This document shows positions 7,566 to 16,018 of a stretch of 64,000 nt of DNA, piece by piece. Position 1 is the stretch's first letter, and each line of letters begins with the position of its first letter. Source of the DNA: an uncultured Erythrobacter sp. (GTDB lineage: Bacteria > Pseudomonadota > Alphaproteobacteria > Sphingomonadales > Sphingomonadaceae); NCBI GenBank assembly GCA_947499505.1, contig CANMOQ010000001.1, positions 292,037-356,036 of the forward strand, read 5' to 3'. The position numbers were made by a program, and so were the translations under genes. Under the pieces are notes generated by a model. It was not told the DNA's origin and ran no database searches. It saw only the letters and a program-made list of their open reading frames with translations.

Positions 7566-10295
7566 TTAGAATTCAGCAACCAGACCGACGGTGCCAACGG
7601 CGCCGCGCGGATCTGCGACCCGGCTGTCAAAGCCGCCATTGGTTGCTACGTTAGGTGCGGTCACACCAAAGACGTTGCGAACACCAGCGGTTAGCGTGAC
7701 GGCCTTGTCGCGGTCAAACAGCTCGTTGATGGCGAGGCTGTACTGAACATCGACCCGGAAATCGCTGTCGATGTCCGCTCCGCCATTTTGATCGTCGAGA
7801 TAGCTGTCGATGTAACGGCCAAAGACGTTGAAGGAGTGCGCACCCGCTTCAAATTGGAGACCAGCGTTGAAGCGCAATTCCGGCGTCGGTGAGCCGAAAT
7901 TGGTGAAGTTGCGGTTTCCAGTACCGTCGATGCTAGGTCCGCCTACAGTTTCCTGCAGATCGTAGCTTAGTACGTAATTGCCTTCGAAGCTCGGTGTGAT
8001 CCGAGCAGCGCCTACATCGATCGCGTAGCGGATTGAGAAATCAATCCCTGAGGTTTCGACACTGGCAGCATTCGCATAGCTGTTGTTGACCTGAATGATC
8101 GTGCCAGCCGGGCTGCGAATGATGTCCGGGCCGTTTGGATCGGCGTTCACCAGAGCTTGCGCAGAGGTTTGAACAATCGCGTTTTGGAAATCGAAATTGT
8201 AATAGTCTGCGCTGATCTCAAGGCCGCTGATTGGCTGGAGCGTGAAGCCCAGGTTGTAAGCGGTTGAGTCCTCTGGAACCAGGTTCGGGTTGCCAACGGC
8301 GCGAACGGCGACAAATGCGTTGCCCGCGAGTGGGTCGGTAACCTGTTGCAGTGTGGTCGACTGACCTTGCTGCTGGAAGGTCGACGGCGCACGGAACGAG
8401 GTCGAGAACGACCCGCGCAGTGAGATCCAATCGGTTGGACGGAGCAGCAACGCGATCTTTGGATCGAGCGTGTCGCCGCCATCAGTGCCGTAATCTTCGA
8501 AGCGAAGGGCCAGCTGAAGGTCAGCCCAATCGGTGATTGGAACAGCCAGTTCGCCGAAGATCGCATAGACGTCTTGCGCACCAGCGAATGCTTGTTCACC
8601 GATCAGGAAGGCAAAGCCGTCGCCTTCTGAAATATCGTCGAACGTCGCGGAAATCCGCTGTTCGCGATATTGCACGCCGATCGCGATGCCGATTGGTCCC
8701 GCTGGAAGCTCAGCGATCTCACCCGAGACATAGCCCTCTGCAACGAACAGTTCCGCATCACGGTTAGAAACCGCGAATTCGGTGATGTAGTCGAGCAGAG
8801 CTGCGTTGGTGTTGCCACCGCCAGCAAGTGCCGTTGCGAATGGGTTGAAGAAGGTGCCATCAGCAGGGATTGCAGCGCCGTTGGCCGTCAGGAACGGGTT
8901 GGAGGCGGTACAATCAAGGCCAGTCGCGGCGTTGAACGCTGGCACCGCGTTGAAACCGCGCAGTGCGCAAGCAAAACGATCGCGAACTGTGTCTTCGGTG
9001 TTTCCGGTGAAGTCATTGTCCGCAAAGGTCAGGTTTACGTTCCAGCGACCGTTCGACAGCAGGCCCGATTCAAAGTCACCTTCCAATGTCGACGAGATCC
9101 GCAAGGTCTGCGATTCAAACAGAGCGGGTGAAACTTCTCCGCCGTTACCACTTGCACGGCCGAAGAACACGACATTCGCACCGAACGGGTTGTTTGGGTT
9201 GAAGGTTGGGACAACCGCCTGGCCGAGCTGCAAGAACGGGAAGGTCGGCGAGTTGCCGCGCCGCGCCGTGTTGTCCGCATAGCTAACCTCTGCCCTGAAA
9301 CGGACCGAGTCAGAAAGATCTGCCTTCGCCGAGACATAAGCGGTAAGGCGCTCTTCGTCTGGAACAAGGTTGAAGAACTCACCGAAGTCGAAGCCACAAA
9401 AACCAATGCCAGCTGGCAAAAGCGGGGCGGCAGCGGCGCTAGCAGGCAGCGGGATGCCACCGGCACCCGCGCAACCTGGATCGAGCGTTGGAGCGCCGGC
9501 AGGAGCACCTGGCACTCCGAAGAACGAACCGGGATTACCCAGCGCTGAGGTGTCGTTGGCTGGCACAGACAGGCGGCGTTCGGCTGTTGTGAGCGGCGAA
9601 CGGTCAACATAGCTTACCGCTGCAACCAGGTTGAGGTCGCCAAAGGCCGCGCCAGCGAGCGCTTGAATGTTGTACTCGCTGTAATCGCCTGTGCTGAGGT
9701 GTTCTGTGTATTCGCCAGAGACCAGCAGGCCTTCGTAATCGTCGCGGGTGATGAAGTTCACCACGCCGGCAACCGCGTCAGAACCGTAAAGCGACGATGC
9801 GCCGTCTTTCAGGATCTCCACGCGCTCAACCGCGATCAGCGGAACCAGCGAGCTGGTGTCGACGAAGTTGATCCCGTCGTTGGTTGGCGATGCAGACAAA
9901 GTCTGACGCTTGCCGTTCAGCAGGATCAGTGTCGACGCAACGCCAAGGCCGCGCAGGTTGATGTTTGAGGTGCCGGTTGTGCCGCCCTGGGTGAACGCGT
10001 CCGGGTTGTTCTGTGCACCGCTGTTGATTGTCAGCGACTGTGTAATCTCACCGATGTTTTGCGCGCCGATATCTGCGATCGCGCCGCTATCAACAGTGGC
10101 CAATGGGGATGCCAGGTCAGCTTGAGACTGACGGCGAATGAATGAACCAGTGACGATAATCTCGTTATCATCGCCGCTTTCTACGGCAGTGTTGTCGCTG
10201 GTGACTGTCTCTTGCTGCTGCGCAAGAGCTGGCGTTGCCACACCAATGGCGGCAATCGCACAAGACAATTTGAACAAAGTCTTAGAGCTTTTCAT
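7566..10295 (-). CDS. TonB-dependent outer-membrane receptor
   Basis: 909 residues. A signal peptide (MKSSKTLFKLSCAIAAIG... ending PALAQQQ), a plug with NEIIVTGSFIRR, INLRGLGVASTLILLNGKR and VERVEILKDGASSLYGSDAV, and a large beta-barrel ending in a C-terminal Phe (GLVAEF). The ATG at 10295 gives a proper signal peptide and has AGGAG about eleven bases upstream; in-frame upstream starts would add a charged leader. It imports a scarce ligand with TonB energy, in sphingomonads often siderophores, vitamins or oligosaccharides. No neighbouring gene reveals the ligand. Confidence 0.95.
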   Translation of the reverse strand: MKSSKTLFKLSCAIAAIGVATPALAQQQETVTSDNTAVESGDDNEIIVTGSFIRRQSQADLASPLATVDSGAIADIGAQNIGEITQSLTINSGAQNNPDAFTQGGTTGTSNINLRGLGVASTLILLNGKRQTLSASPTNDGINFVDTSSLVPLIAVERVEILKDGASSLYGSDAVAGVVNFITRDDYEGLLVSGEYTEHLSTGDYSEYNIQALAGAAFGDLNLVAAVSYVDRSPLTTAERRLSVPANDTSALGNPGSFFGVPGAPAGAPTLDPGCAGAGGIPLPASAAAAPLLPAGIGFCGFDFGEFFNLVPDEERLTAYVSAKADLSDSVRFRAEVSYADNTARRGNSPTFPFLQLGQAVVPTFNPNNPFGANVVFFGRASGNGGEVSPALFESQTLRISSTLEGDFESGLLSNGRWNVNLTFADNDFTGNTEDTVRDRFACALRGFNAVPAFNAATGLDCTASNPFLTANGAAIPADGTFFNPFATALAGGGNTNAALLDYITEFAVSNRDAELFVAEGYVSGEIAELPAGPIGIAIGVQYREQRISATFDDISEGDGFAFLIGEQAFAGAQDVYAIFGELAVPITDWADLQLALRFEDYGTDGGDTLDPKIALLLRPTDWISLRGSFSTSFRAPSTFQQQGQSTTLQQVTDPLAGNAFVAVRAVGNPNLVPEDSTAYNLGFTLQPISGLEISADYYNFDFQNAIVQTSAQALVNADPNGPDIIRSPAGTIIQVNNSYANAASVETSGIDFSIRYAIDVGAARITPSFEGNYVLSYDLQETVGGPSIDGTGNRNFTNFGSPTPELRFNAGLQFEAGAHSFNVFGRYIDSYLDDQNGGADIDSDFRVDVQYSLAINELFDRDKAVTLTAGVRNVFGVTAPNVATNGGFDSRVADPRGAVGTVGLVAEF

Positions 10296-10501
10296 AACAG
10301 GGGGTCTCCTCTCTCTCATCTGCTTTAATACGCGCAGATTGAGCGAAGGGAAGAGTCCGTGGGTTTCGTGATGCAAATTTTCACGCACACGAATGCACAG
10401 ATTCAGTTTTGATTCCTGAACCTATTTTGAAAAACTTCTAAATACAAAAGCTTAGGTGATGTTAGTTGCATCCTCCCGAGCTGTAGCAAAACTGCAACAG
10501 C

Positions 10502-12352
10502 TTAGGCGGCATCTTTCTTGCGCTTCAGTTTCTTGCGCTCATGCGGGCACAAAGAAGATTTGCGAAGGCGGATGGATTCCGGTGTCACTTCAACCATTTC
10601 ATCGTCATCGATGTAAGCAATCGACTGCTCCAGGCTCATCCGCCGAGGCGGTGTGAGACGGATCGCGTCATCCTTGCCGGATGAGCGAACGTTGGAAAGC
10701 TGCTTGGCCTTCATCGGGTTGACCTCAAGGTCATCCGGCTTGGCGTTTTCGCCGATCACCATGCCCTCATAGACTTTCACGGTTGCTCCAACGAACAATT
10801 CGCCGCGCTCTTCCAGCATGTTGAGTGCATAGGCGTTGGTCTCGCCATTGCCGTTGGAGATGAGGACGCCGTTATTGCGGCCGCCAACGGCGCCTTTGTA
10901 AGGGCCGTATTTCTCAAACAGACGGTTCATAATACCTGTGCCGCGAGTGTCGGACAGGAACTCGCCGTGATAGCCGATCAGGCCGCGCGACGGAGCGGAG
11001 AAGGTGATGCGGGTCTTGCCCGCGCCAGACGGGCGCATTTCGGTGAGGTCCGCCTTACGCTTTTGCATTTTCTCAACGACAGTGCCGGAATGCTCGTCAT
11101 CCACATCGATGACGACCGTCTCATATGGCTCCATGCGCTGACCATCTTCTTCGCGGAACAGCACCTTCGGGCGCGAAATGCCCAACTCAAAGCCTTCGCG
11201 GCGCATGGTTTCGATCAAAACACCGAGCTGCAACTCGCCGCGTCCAGCAACTTCAAAGCTGTCCTTGTCGTCGCTTTCGGTGATGCGGATCGCAACATTG
11301 GTCTCTGCTTCGCGTAGCAGACGGTCCCGGATCATCCGGCTGGTTACCTTGCTACCTTCAAGCCCGGCCAGCGGGCTGTCATTAACTGCAAAGCGCATCG
11401 CAAGGGTAGGTGGGTCAATTGGTTGTGCAGCGATTGGTTCTTTCACCGCTGGATCAGCGATCGTGTTCGAAACCGTCGCTTTTTCAAGCCCAGCAAGCGC
11501 GATGATGTCACCCGCCTGCGCGCTCTCAACCGGAACACGCTCGAGCCCGTCAAAGCTCATCAGCTTGGTCGCGCGGCCAACCTCGACGACATTGCCATCG
11601 ACATCAATCGCGTGGATCGGATCGTTGACCTTAAGGCCGCCCGATTGGACGCGGCCAGTCAGCACGCGGCCCATGAAGTTATCGCGGTCAAGCAGCGTCG
11701 CGAGGAAGCTGAACGGCCCGTCGGTGTCGAGGCCAGGGGCTGGCACATGCGCGATGATGCGTTCGAACAGCGGGGCGAGGGTGCCTTCACGAGCCTCTGG
11801 ATCTTCGCTGGCATAGCCATCGCGGCCTGAGGCGAATAGCACTGGGAAGTCGAGCTGTTCGTCGTTCGCGTCAAGCGAGACGAACAGGTCAAACACTTCG
11901 TCCAAGACCTCTTGGCCGCGGCCATCGGGGCGATCGACCTTGTTGACGACCACAATCGGTTTCAGGCCGAGTGCCAGCGCCTTGCCTGTTACGAATTTGG
12001 TTTGCGGCATGGCGCCTTCTGCGCTGTCGACCAGCAGGATAACCCCATCGACCATGCTTAGAATACGCTCAACTTCGGCGCCAAAGTCGGCGTGACCGGG
12101 GGTGTCGACAATGTTGATGCGGGTGGTTTCGCCATTGGCGCCGTCCCACTCAACGCTGGTGCATTTCGCGAGAATAGTAATTCCGCGTTCTTTCTCCAGA
12201 TCGCCGGAATCCATTGCGCGTTCTTCGATCCGCTGGTTCTCACGGAACGTGCCGGACTGGCGGAAGAGTTGATCGACCAAAGTGGTTTTGCCGTGGTCGA
12301 CGTGCGCGATGATGGCGATGTTGCGCAGGGCGCGAGCTTGAGAGGCGGACAT
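10502..12352 (-). CDS. typA: Ribosome-associated GTPase TypA/BipA
   Basis: 616 residues, normal length. The order is a GTPase domain with AHVDHGKTT (residues 16-24) and DTPGHADF, an elongation-factor domain II, EF-G-like domains III and V, and the TypA-specific C-terminal domain. It acts on the ribosome in 50S assembly and under stress or low temperature. It is flanked by two TonB receptors with which it has no obvious functional link. The upstream ribosome site is weak. Confidence 0.97.
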   Translation of the reverse strand: MSASQARALRNIAIIAHVDHGKTTLVDQLFRQSGTFRENQRIEERAMDSGDLEKERGITILAKCTSVEWDGANGETTRINIVDTPGHADFGAEVERILSMVDGVILLVDSAEGAMPQTKFVTGKALALGLKPIVVVNKVDRPDGRGQEVLDEVFDLFVSLDANDEQLDFPVLFASGRDGYASEDPEAREGTLAPLFERIIAHVPAPGLDTDGPFSFLATLLDRDNFMGRVLTGRVQSGGLKVNDPIHAIDVDGNVVEVGRATKLMSFDGLERVPVESAQAGDIIALAGLEKATVSNTIADPAVKEPIAAQPIDPPTLAMRFAVNDSPLAGLEGSKVTSRMIRDRLLREAETNVAIRITESDDKDSFEVAGRGELQLGVLIETMRREGFELGISRPKVLFREEDGQRMEPYETVVIDVDDEHSGTVVEKMQKRKADLTEMRPSGAGKTRITFSAPSRGLIGYHGEFLSDTRGTGIMNRLFEKYGPYKGAVGGRNNGVLISNGNGETNAYALNMLEERGELFVGATVKVYEGMVIGENAKPDDLEVNPMKAKQLSNVRSSGKDDAIRLTPPRRMSLEQSIAYIDDDEMVEVTPESIRLRKSSLCPHERKKLKRKKDAA

Positions 12353-12725
12353 TGAAAAACGCTTTCGAATAAAGGCCAGCAGTAAAGCCGGATGGCCAGA
12401 AACACAGAAATTGGCGGATGCTGGCGCCCAATTGACGCCCTAAAATCCCGCCCATTTTATAGTAAAACATGTGCTGCGATGCAGCATTGCTGGCGCGCCT
12501 AGCGCAGGCTCGCCGTTACGGCAAGCGATTGAGACGCGAAAAGTCATCGCAGTGCAGCAATTTTGCACTGTGTCGCCGATGCCACACTGACCGTTGCAAC
12601 CCACCGTTTAGTGGGGTTTGTCGCTTGTGGCACCGCGGGCACTGCCCTATCTGTGTGCAGGATTGGCAGGGATGTTAACGTATTTGGAGATACGGCCTGC
12701 CAGATTAAATTGGAGAGGAGTTCCT
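12353..12725. other. 373-base intergenic region between typA and a TonB receptor
   Basis: No convincing gene. It holds the divergent promoters of typA and the receptor gene at 12726. Two inverted repeats are visible: CAGTGCA/TGCACTG (12550-12556 with 12564-12570, 7-base loop) and TGGCAGG/CCTGCCA (12664-12670 with 12696-12702, 25-base loop), the latter ending 23 bases before the receptor ATG. Either could be an operator or leader structure; no known riboswitch core was recognised. Confidence 0.4.
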
Positions 12726-15332
12726 ATGCGTTCGATTTCGACCGGTTCTGCCGGCCTACAACGTCTTGCCCTGATGACAGGCGCAGCAGCAATTGCGCTT
12801 GGCGCGCCAACAATGGCTGCTGCGCAAGATGCAGAAACTGATGTTGTTGATGCACCTGACGCGTCATCATCAAATCAGATCATTGTTACCGCATCCAAGC
12901 GTGAGCAAACGCTGCAAGAGACGCCGATCTCTGTTTCGGTTACCTCTGGTGAGACACTCCAGAACGCGCAAATTCGCGACGTCCTCGACTTGCAAACTGT
13001 CACCCCGTCACTCCGGGTCAGCCAGTTGCAGACATCATCCGCATCGACCTTCATTATTCGTGGTTTCGGTAACGGCGATAACAACTTTGGTATCGAGCCA
13101 TCGGTTGGCGTCTTCATCGACGGCGTGTTCCGCTCGCGCTCTGCCGCTGCATTGGGCGATCTTCCCAATGTTCAGCGCATCGAGGTGCTGAACGGCCCGC
13201 AATCTACCCTGTTTGGTAAGAACGCATCAGCCGGCGTTATCTCGGTTGTCACGCGCGAGCCTCAGTTCGAGTTCGGCGGCAGCGTTGAAGCTGTTTATGG
13301 CAACTTCAATACCGTCGTTCTTAAAGGTGACGTGACTGGTCCGTTGACCGAGAACATCGCATTCTCGCTCGACGGGAACTACCAACGCCGCGATGGCTAT
13401 TCGACCATCGTCAATCTTGATGAAGAGCAAAATAACCGCGATCGCTATGCCGTCCGTGGTCAGCTCTTGTTCGAACCAACACCGGATCTCAAAATCCGTG
13501 CAATTGTCGATTATTCCGAAATTGACGAAGTTTGCTGCCAGGTTGGCACGCTTGTGTCTGGTCCAGTTTCCGGCGCGATCAACGCCGTGGGCGGTCAAAT
13601 CGGCGCTCCAGCAGATTTCTTCGATCGCGAAGCGTTCCTGAACTTTGTGCCGACCAACCAGGTCGAAAACTACGGCGGCTCGGTCCAGGTGGATTACGAG
13701 TTTGGCGCGATCTCGTTGACGTCGATCACGGCTTACCGCGAACTGCGCAACTTCTTCCTGTCGGACATCGATTACACCAGCGCTTCAATCGCAACGGAAA
13801 CGCGCGATCAGGCAGTTGATACGTTTACTCAGGAATTCCGGATCACCTCAGACTTTGACGGTCCGATCAACTTCCTGCTTGGCGGTTACTATTTCGACGA
13901 GTCCATCTCGCAAGACAGCGCGATCCAAAACGGCAGCCAAATCCGCGACGTTTTTGAGCTCCTCGCTGGCGGCAATCCGGCCGACGTCCTGACTGGGGCG
14001 CCTTCGGTCTTTAACGGTGTTGAGGCTGGCCTCGGCCTGCCGCAGGAAAGCATTTTCCTCACGCCGCTGCTCTCGCAAGAGACCTTCAGCATGGACAACA
14101 CGTCGTACTCCGTATTTGGCACGGTTGATTTTGAGCCCACCGACGGTCTCGTCTTCACTGCAGGCTTCAACTACACAGACGATTCTAAGGATTTTGCGCT
14201 GAGCCAGCTTAGCCCCGATCCATTGGGTCAGATCAATCTGGTTGACGCGTTCATCACTGGCGCGACCATGGGCGCGGTTACAACGCGCGACCAATTCCAA
14301 GCACTGCCTCAAGCGAACCAGGACGCACTGCTTGCTGCCGCGCTTGATCCAGCGGTGAATCCGTTGATTGGTCTGCAAGGGTTCCAGTTCCAACCACCAT
14401 TCCTTACCATTCCAAATGCGGTTGAAGATGGCCGGACACGCGATGACAAGCTTACCTATCTGCTGCGCGCTGCGTATCAGGTGTCAAACGAAGTCAACAT
14501 CTACGCCAGCTACGCAACCGGCTTCAAAGCCAGCTCAGTCAACCTCTCGCGTGACAGCCGTCCGTCGAGCGCCGACTTTGTTGCAGGGCCAGGTGGTTCG
14601 ACGTTCGCTGCGCCTTCATCGCCAATCCTTGACGCTGGCTTGGCTCTTCCAAACCTGTCTTCTGGCTCACGCTTTGCCGGCCCAGAGGAAGCAGAAGTCT
14701 ACGAAATCGGCGTTAAGGGCCAGTGGGAAGGCTTTGGCTTTAACCTCGCTGTGTTCGACCAAACGATCGAAGGCTTCCAAAGCCTCGCCTTCACCGGCAC
14801 CGGTTTTGCGCTTCAAAACGCTGGTCAACAATCGGTTCAAGGTCTTGAGTTCGATACGACAATCGTCCCAACCGATGGCCTCGTTCTGACATTCGCGCTG
14901 ACCTATCTCGATCCATTGTTCGATGATTTCCCAGGCAGCGTTCTGGGTGATCTGACGGGCGTTACCCCTGCTGGTATTCCAGAGATCGCAATCGCGACCA
15001 GCGCGACCTACACCCACGAGTGGGACAGCGGCATGCGTCTGATCACTCGCGTCGACTATAATCATGAGAGCAACACGCCGATCAACAACGGCCTGCCGAC
15101 TTTCAACGCTGCTTTGGGCAACACCCAAATCTTCAGCCGCGAAGTCAACCTTGTGAACGCTTCGATGACACTGGCGCTGAACAATGGTCTGGAAGTGGGT
15201 GCGTTCGCGCGTAACCTGACCGATGATCAGTTCATCACAACGGTGTTTGATGGTGTCGCGCAAGCCGGCACGGTTTCGGGTTATCCGAACCAGCCACGTA
15301 CTTACGGCGGCGTTGTACGCTTCAAGTTCTGA
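12726..15332 (+). CDS. TonB-dependent outer-membrane receptor
   Basis: 868 residues. Signal peptide, then plug with QIIVTASKREQTLQETPISV, TFIIRGFGNGDNN, SVGVFIDGVFRSRSAA and VEVLNGPQSTLFGKNASAGV-type TonB-receptor blocks, and a barrel ending VVRFKF with terminal Phe. The ATG at 12726 follows GGAGAGGAG at good spacing. An in-frame TTG 36 codons earlier lacks such a site. It belongs to a large sphingomonad subgroup; the ligand is unknown. A strong terminator follows at 15364. Confidence 0.95.
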   Translation: MRSISTGSAGLQRLALMTGAAAIALGAPTMAAAQDAETDVVDAPDASSSNQIIVTASKREQTLQETPISVSVTSGETLQNAQIRDVLDLQTVTPSLRVSQLQTSSASTFIIRGFGNGDNNFGIEPSVGVFIDGVFRSRSAAALGDLPNVQRIEVLNGPQSTLFGKNASAGVISVVTREPQFEFGGSVEAVYGNFNTVVLKGDVTGPLTENIAFSLDGNYQRRDGYSTIVNLDEEQNNRDRYAVRGQLLFEPTPDLKIRAIVDYSEIDEVCCQVGTLVSGPVSGAINAVGGQIGAPADFFDREAFLNFVPTNQVENYGGSVQVDYEFGAISLTSITAYRELRNFFLSDIDYTSASIATETRDQAVDTFTQEFRITSDFDGPINFLLGGYYFDESISQDSAIQNGSQIRDVFELLAGGNPADVLTGAPSVFNGVEAGLGLPQESIFLTPLLSQETFSMDNTSYSVFGTVDFEPTDGLVFTAGFNYTDDSKDFALSQLSPDPLGQINLVDAFITGATMGAVTTRDQFQALPQANQDALLAAALDPAVNPLIGLQGFQFQPPFLTIPNAVEDGRTRDDKLTYLLRAAYQVSNEVNIYASYATGFKASSVNLSRDSRPSSADFVAGPGGSTFAAPSSPILDAGLALPNLSSGSRFAGPEEAEVYEIGVKGQWEGFGFNLAVFDQTIEGFQSLAFTGTGFALQNAGQQSVQGLEFDTTIVPTDGLVLTFALTYLDPLFDDFPGSVLGDLTGVTPAGIPEIAIATSATYTHEWDSGMRLITRVDYNHESNTPINNGLPTFNAALGNTQIFSREVNLVNASMTLALNNGLEVGAFARNLTDDQFITTVFDGVAQAGTVSGYPNQPRTYGGVVRFKF

Positions 15333-15363
15333 TCCCAGCGGATCAGATTGAACACATTAGAGG

Positions 15364-15392
15364 GGGGCTCGCAGCGATGCGGGCCCCTTTTT
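15364..15392 (+). terminator. Rho-independent terminator after TonB receptor
   Basis: A 9-bp stem GGGGCTCGC / GCGGGCCCC (one G.T pair) with a 6-base loop, followed by TTTTT, 32 bases after the receptor stop. Confidence 0.88.
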
Positions 15393-15476
15393 CATTGCGC
15401 TTACTACCTAGGTATGGTGCAAATAGTGCGCGTCCCGCGGATCCGGGGCGAAGTTGAACTTGAGGGGATCACTTAC

Positions 15477-15962
15477 ATGGAATGGATGATTTTACCGCTG
15501 AAACGCTATGCCGATTTTCAGGGGCGCTCACGGCGAAAAGAATATTGGATGTTCGCACTTTTGAACGTGATCATATCGGCGGTGCTGATCGGCCCGTTTG
15601 TCTTTTCGATGATGTCGGCATCTTTCGCGGCGAGTACGAGCGGTGATCCGATGGCGGAAGCAGCAGCAATCGAAAATGCGCTGTCTGGCGGCGGGATGAT
15701 GAGCACTCTGCTGTTCGGCCTGTTTGGTATTTACGCCTTGGCGATTTTCATTCCTTCGATCGCAGTTGTCGTGCGCCGTTTGCACGATCGCGATATGTCA
15801 GGTTGGTGGTATCTTGGCGTCATTGTCGCCAGCCTGATCCCCTTTGTTGGTTTCCTGGCCAGTATCGGTTTTCTGGTCCTCATGTGCCTGCCGGGCACGC
15901 CGGGACCAAACCGCTTTGGTCCGGATCCGAAAAATCCGACCAGTTCTTCGGTCTTCGAGTAA
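15477..15962 (+). CDS. DUF805 family membrane protein
   Basis: 161 residues. The N-terminal motif MILPLKRYADFQGRSRRKEYW and the later RRLHDRDMSGWWYL are DUF805 hallmarks. About four transmembrane segments are seen. The ATG at 15477 follows GAGGGG at nine bases and begins at the conserved motif; an earlier in-frame ATG at 15414 is possible. DUF805 proteins are inner-membrane proteins of unknown function. A terminator follows directly. Confidence 0.9.
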   Translation: MEWMILPLKRYADFQGRSRRKEYWMFALLNVIISAVLIGPFVFSMMSASFAASTSGDPMAEAAAIENALSGGGMMSTLLFGLFGIYALAIFIPSIAVVVRRLHDRDMSGWWYLGVIVASLIPFVGFLASIGFLVLMCLPGTPGPNRFGPDPKNPTSSSVFE

Positions 15963-15983
15963 GACCTTACAGATTTGAAGGGA

Positions 15984-16016
15984 GGGGGGCTTGCTTGGTG
16001 TAAGCCCCCCTTTTTT
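15984..16016 (+). terminator. Rho-independent terminator after DUF805 gene
   Basis: GGGGGGCTT pairs with AAGCCCCCC around a 9-base loop, then TTTTTT. It sits between the convergent DUF805 gene and ybbP, ending three bases before the ybbP stop. Confidence 0.92.
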
Positions 16017-16018
16017 GC

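Noticed and set aside
12550..12702. Riboswitch in the leader of the TonB receptor at 12726
   Set aside because: Two simple inverted repeats are present but no cobalamin, TPP or other conserved core was found.
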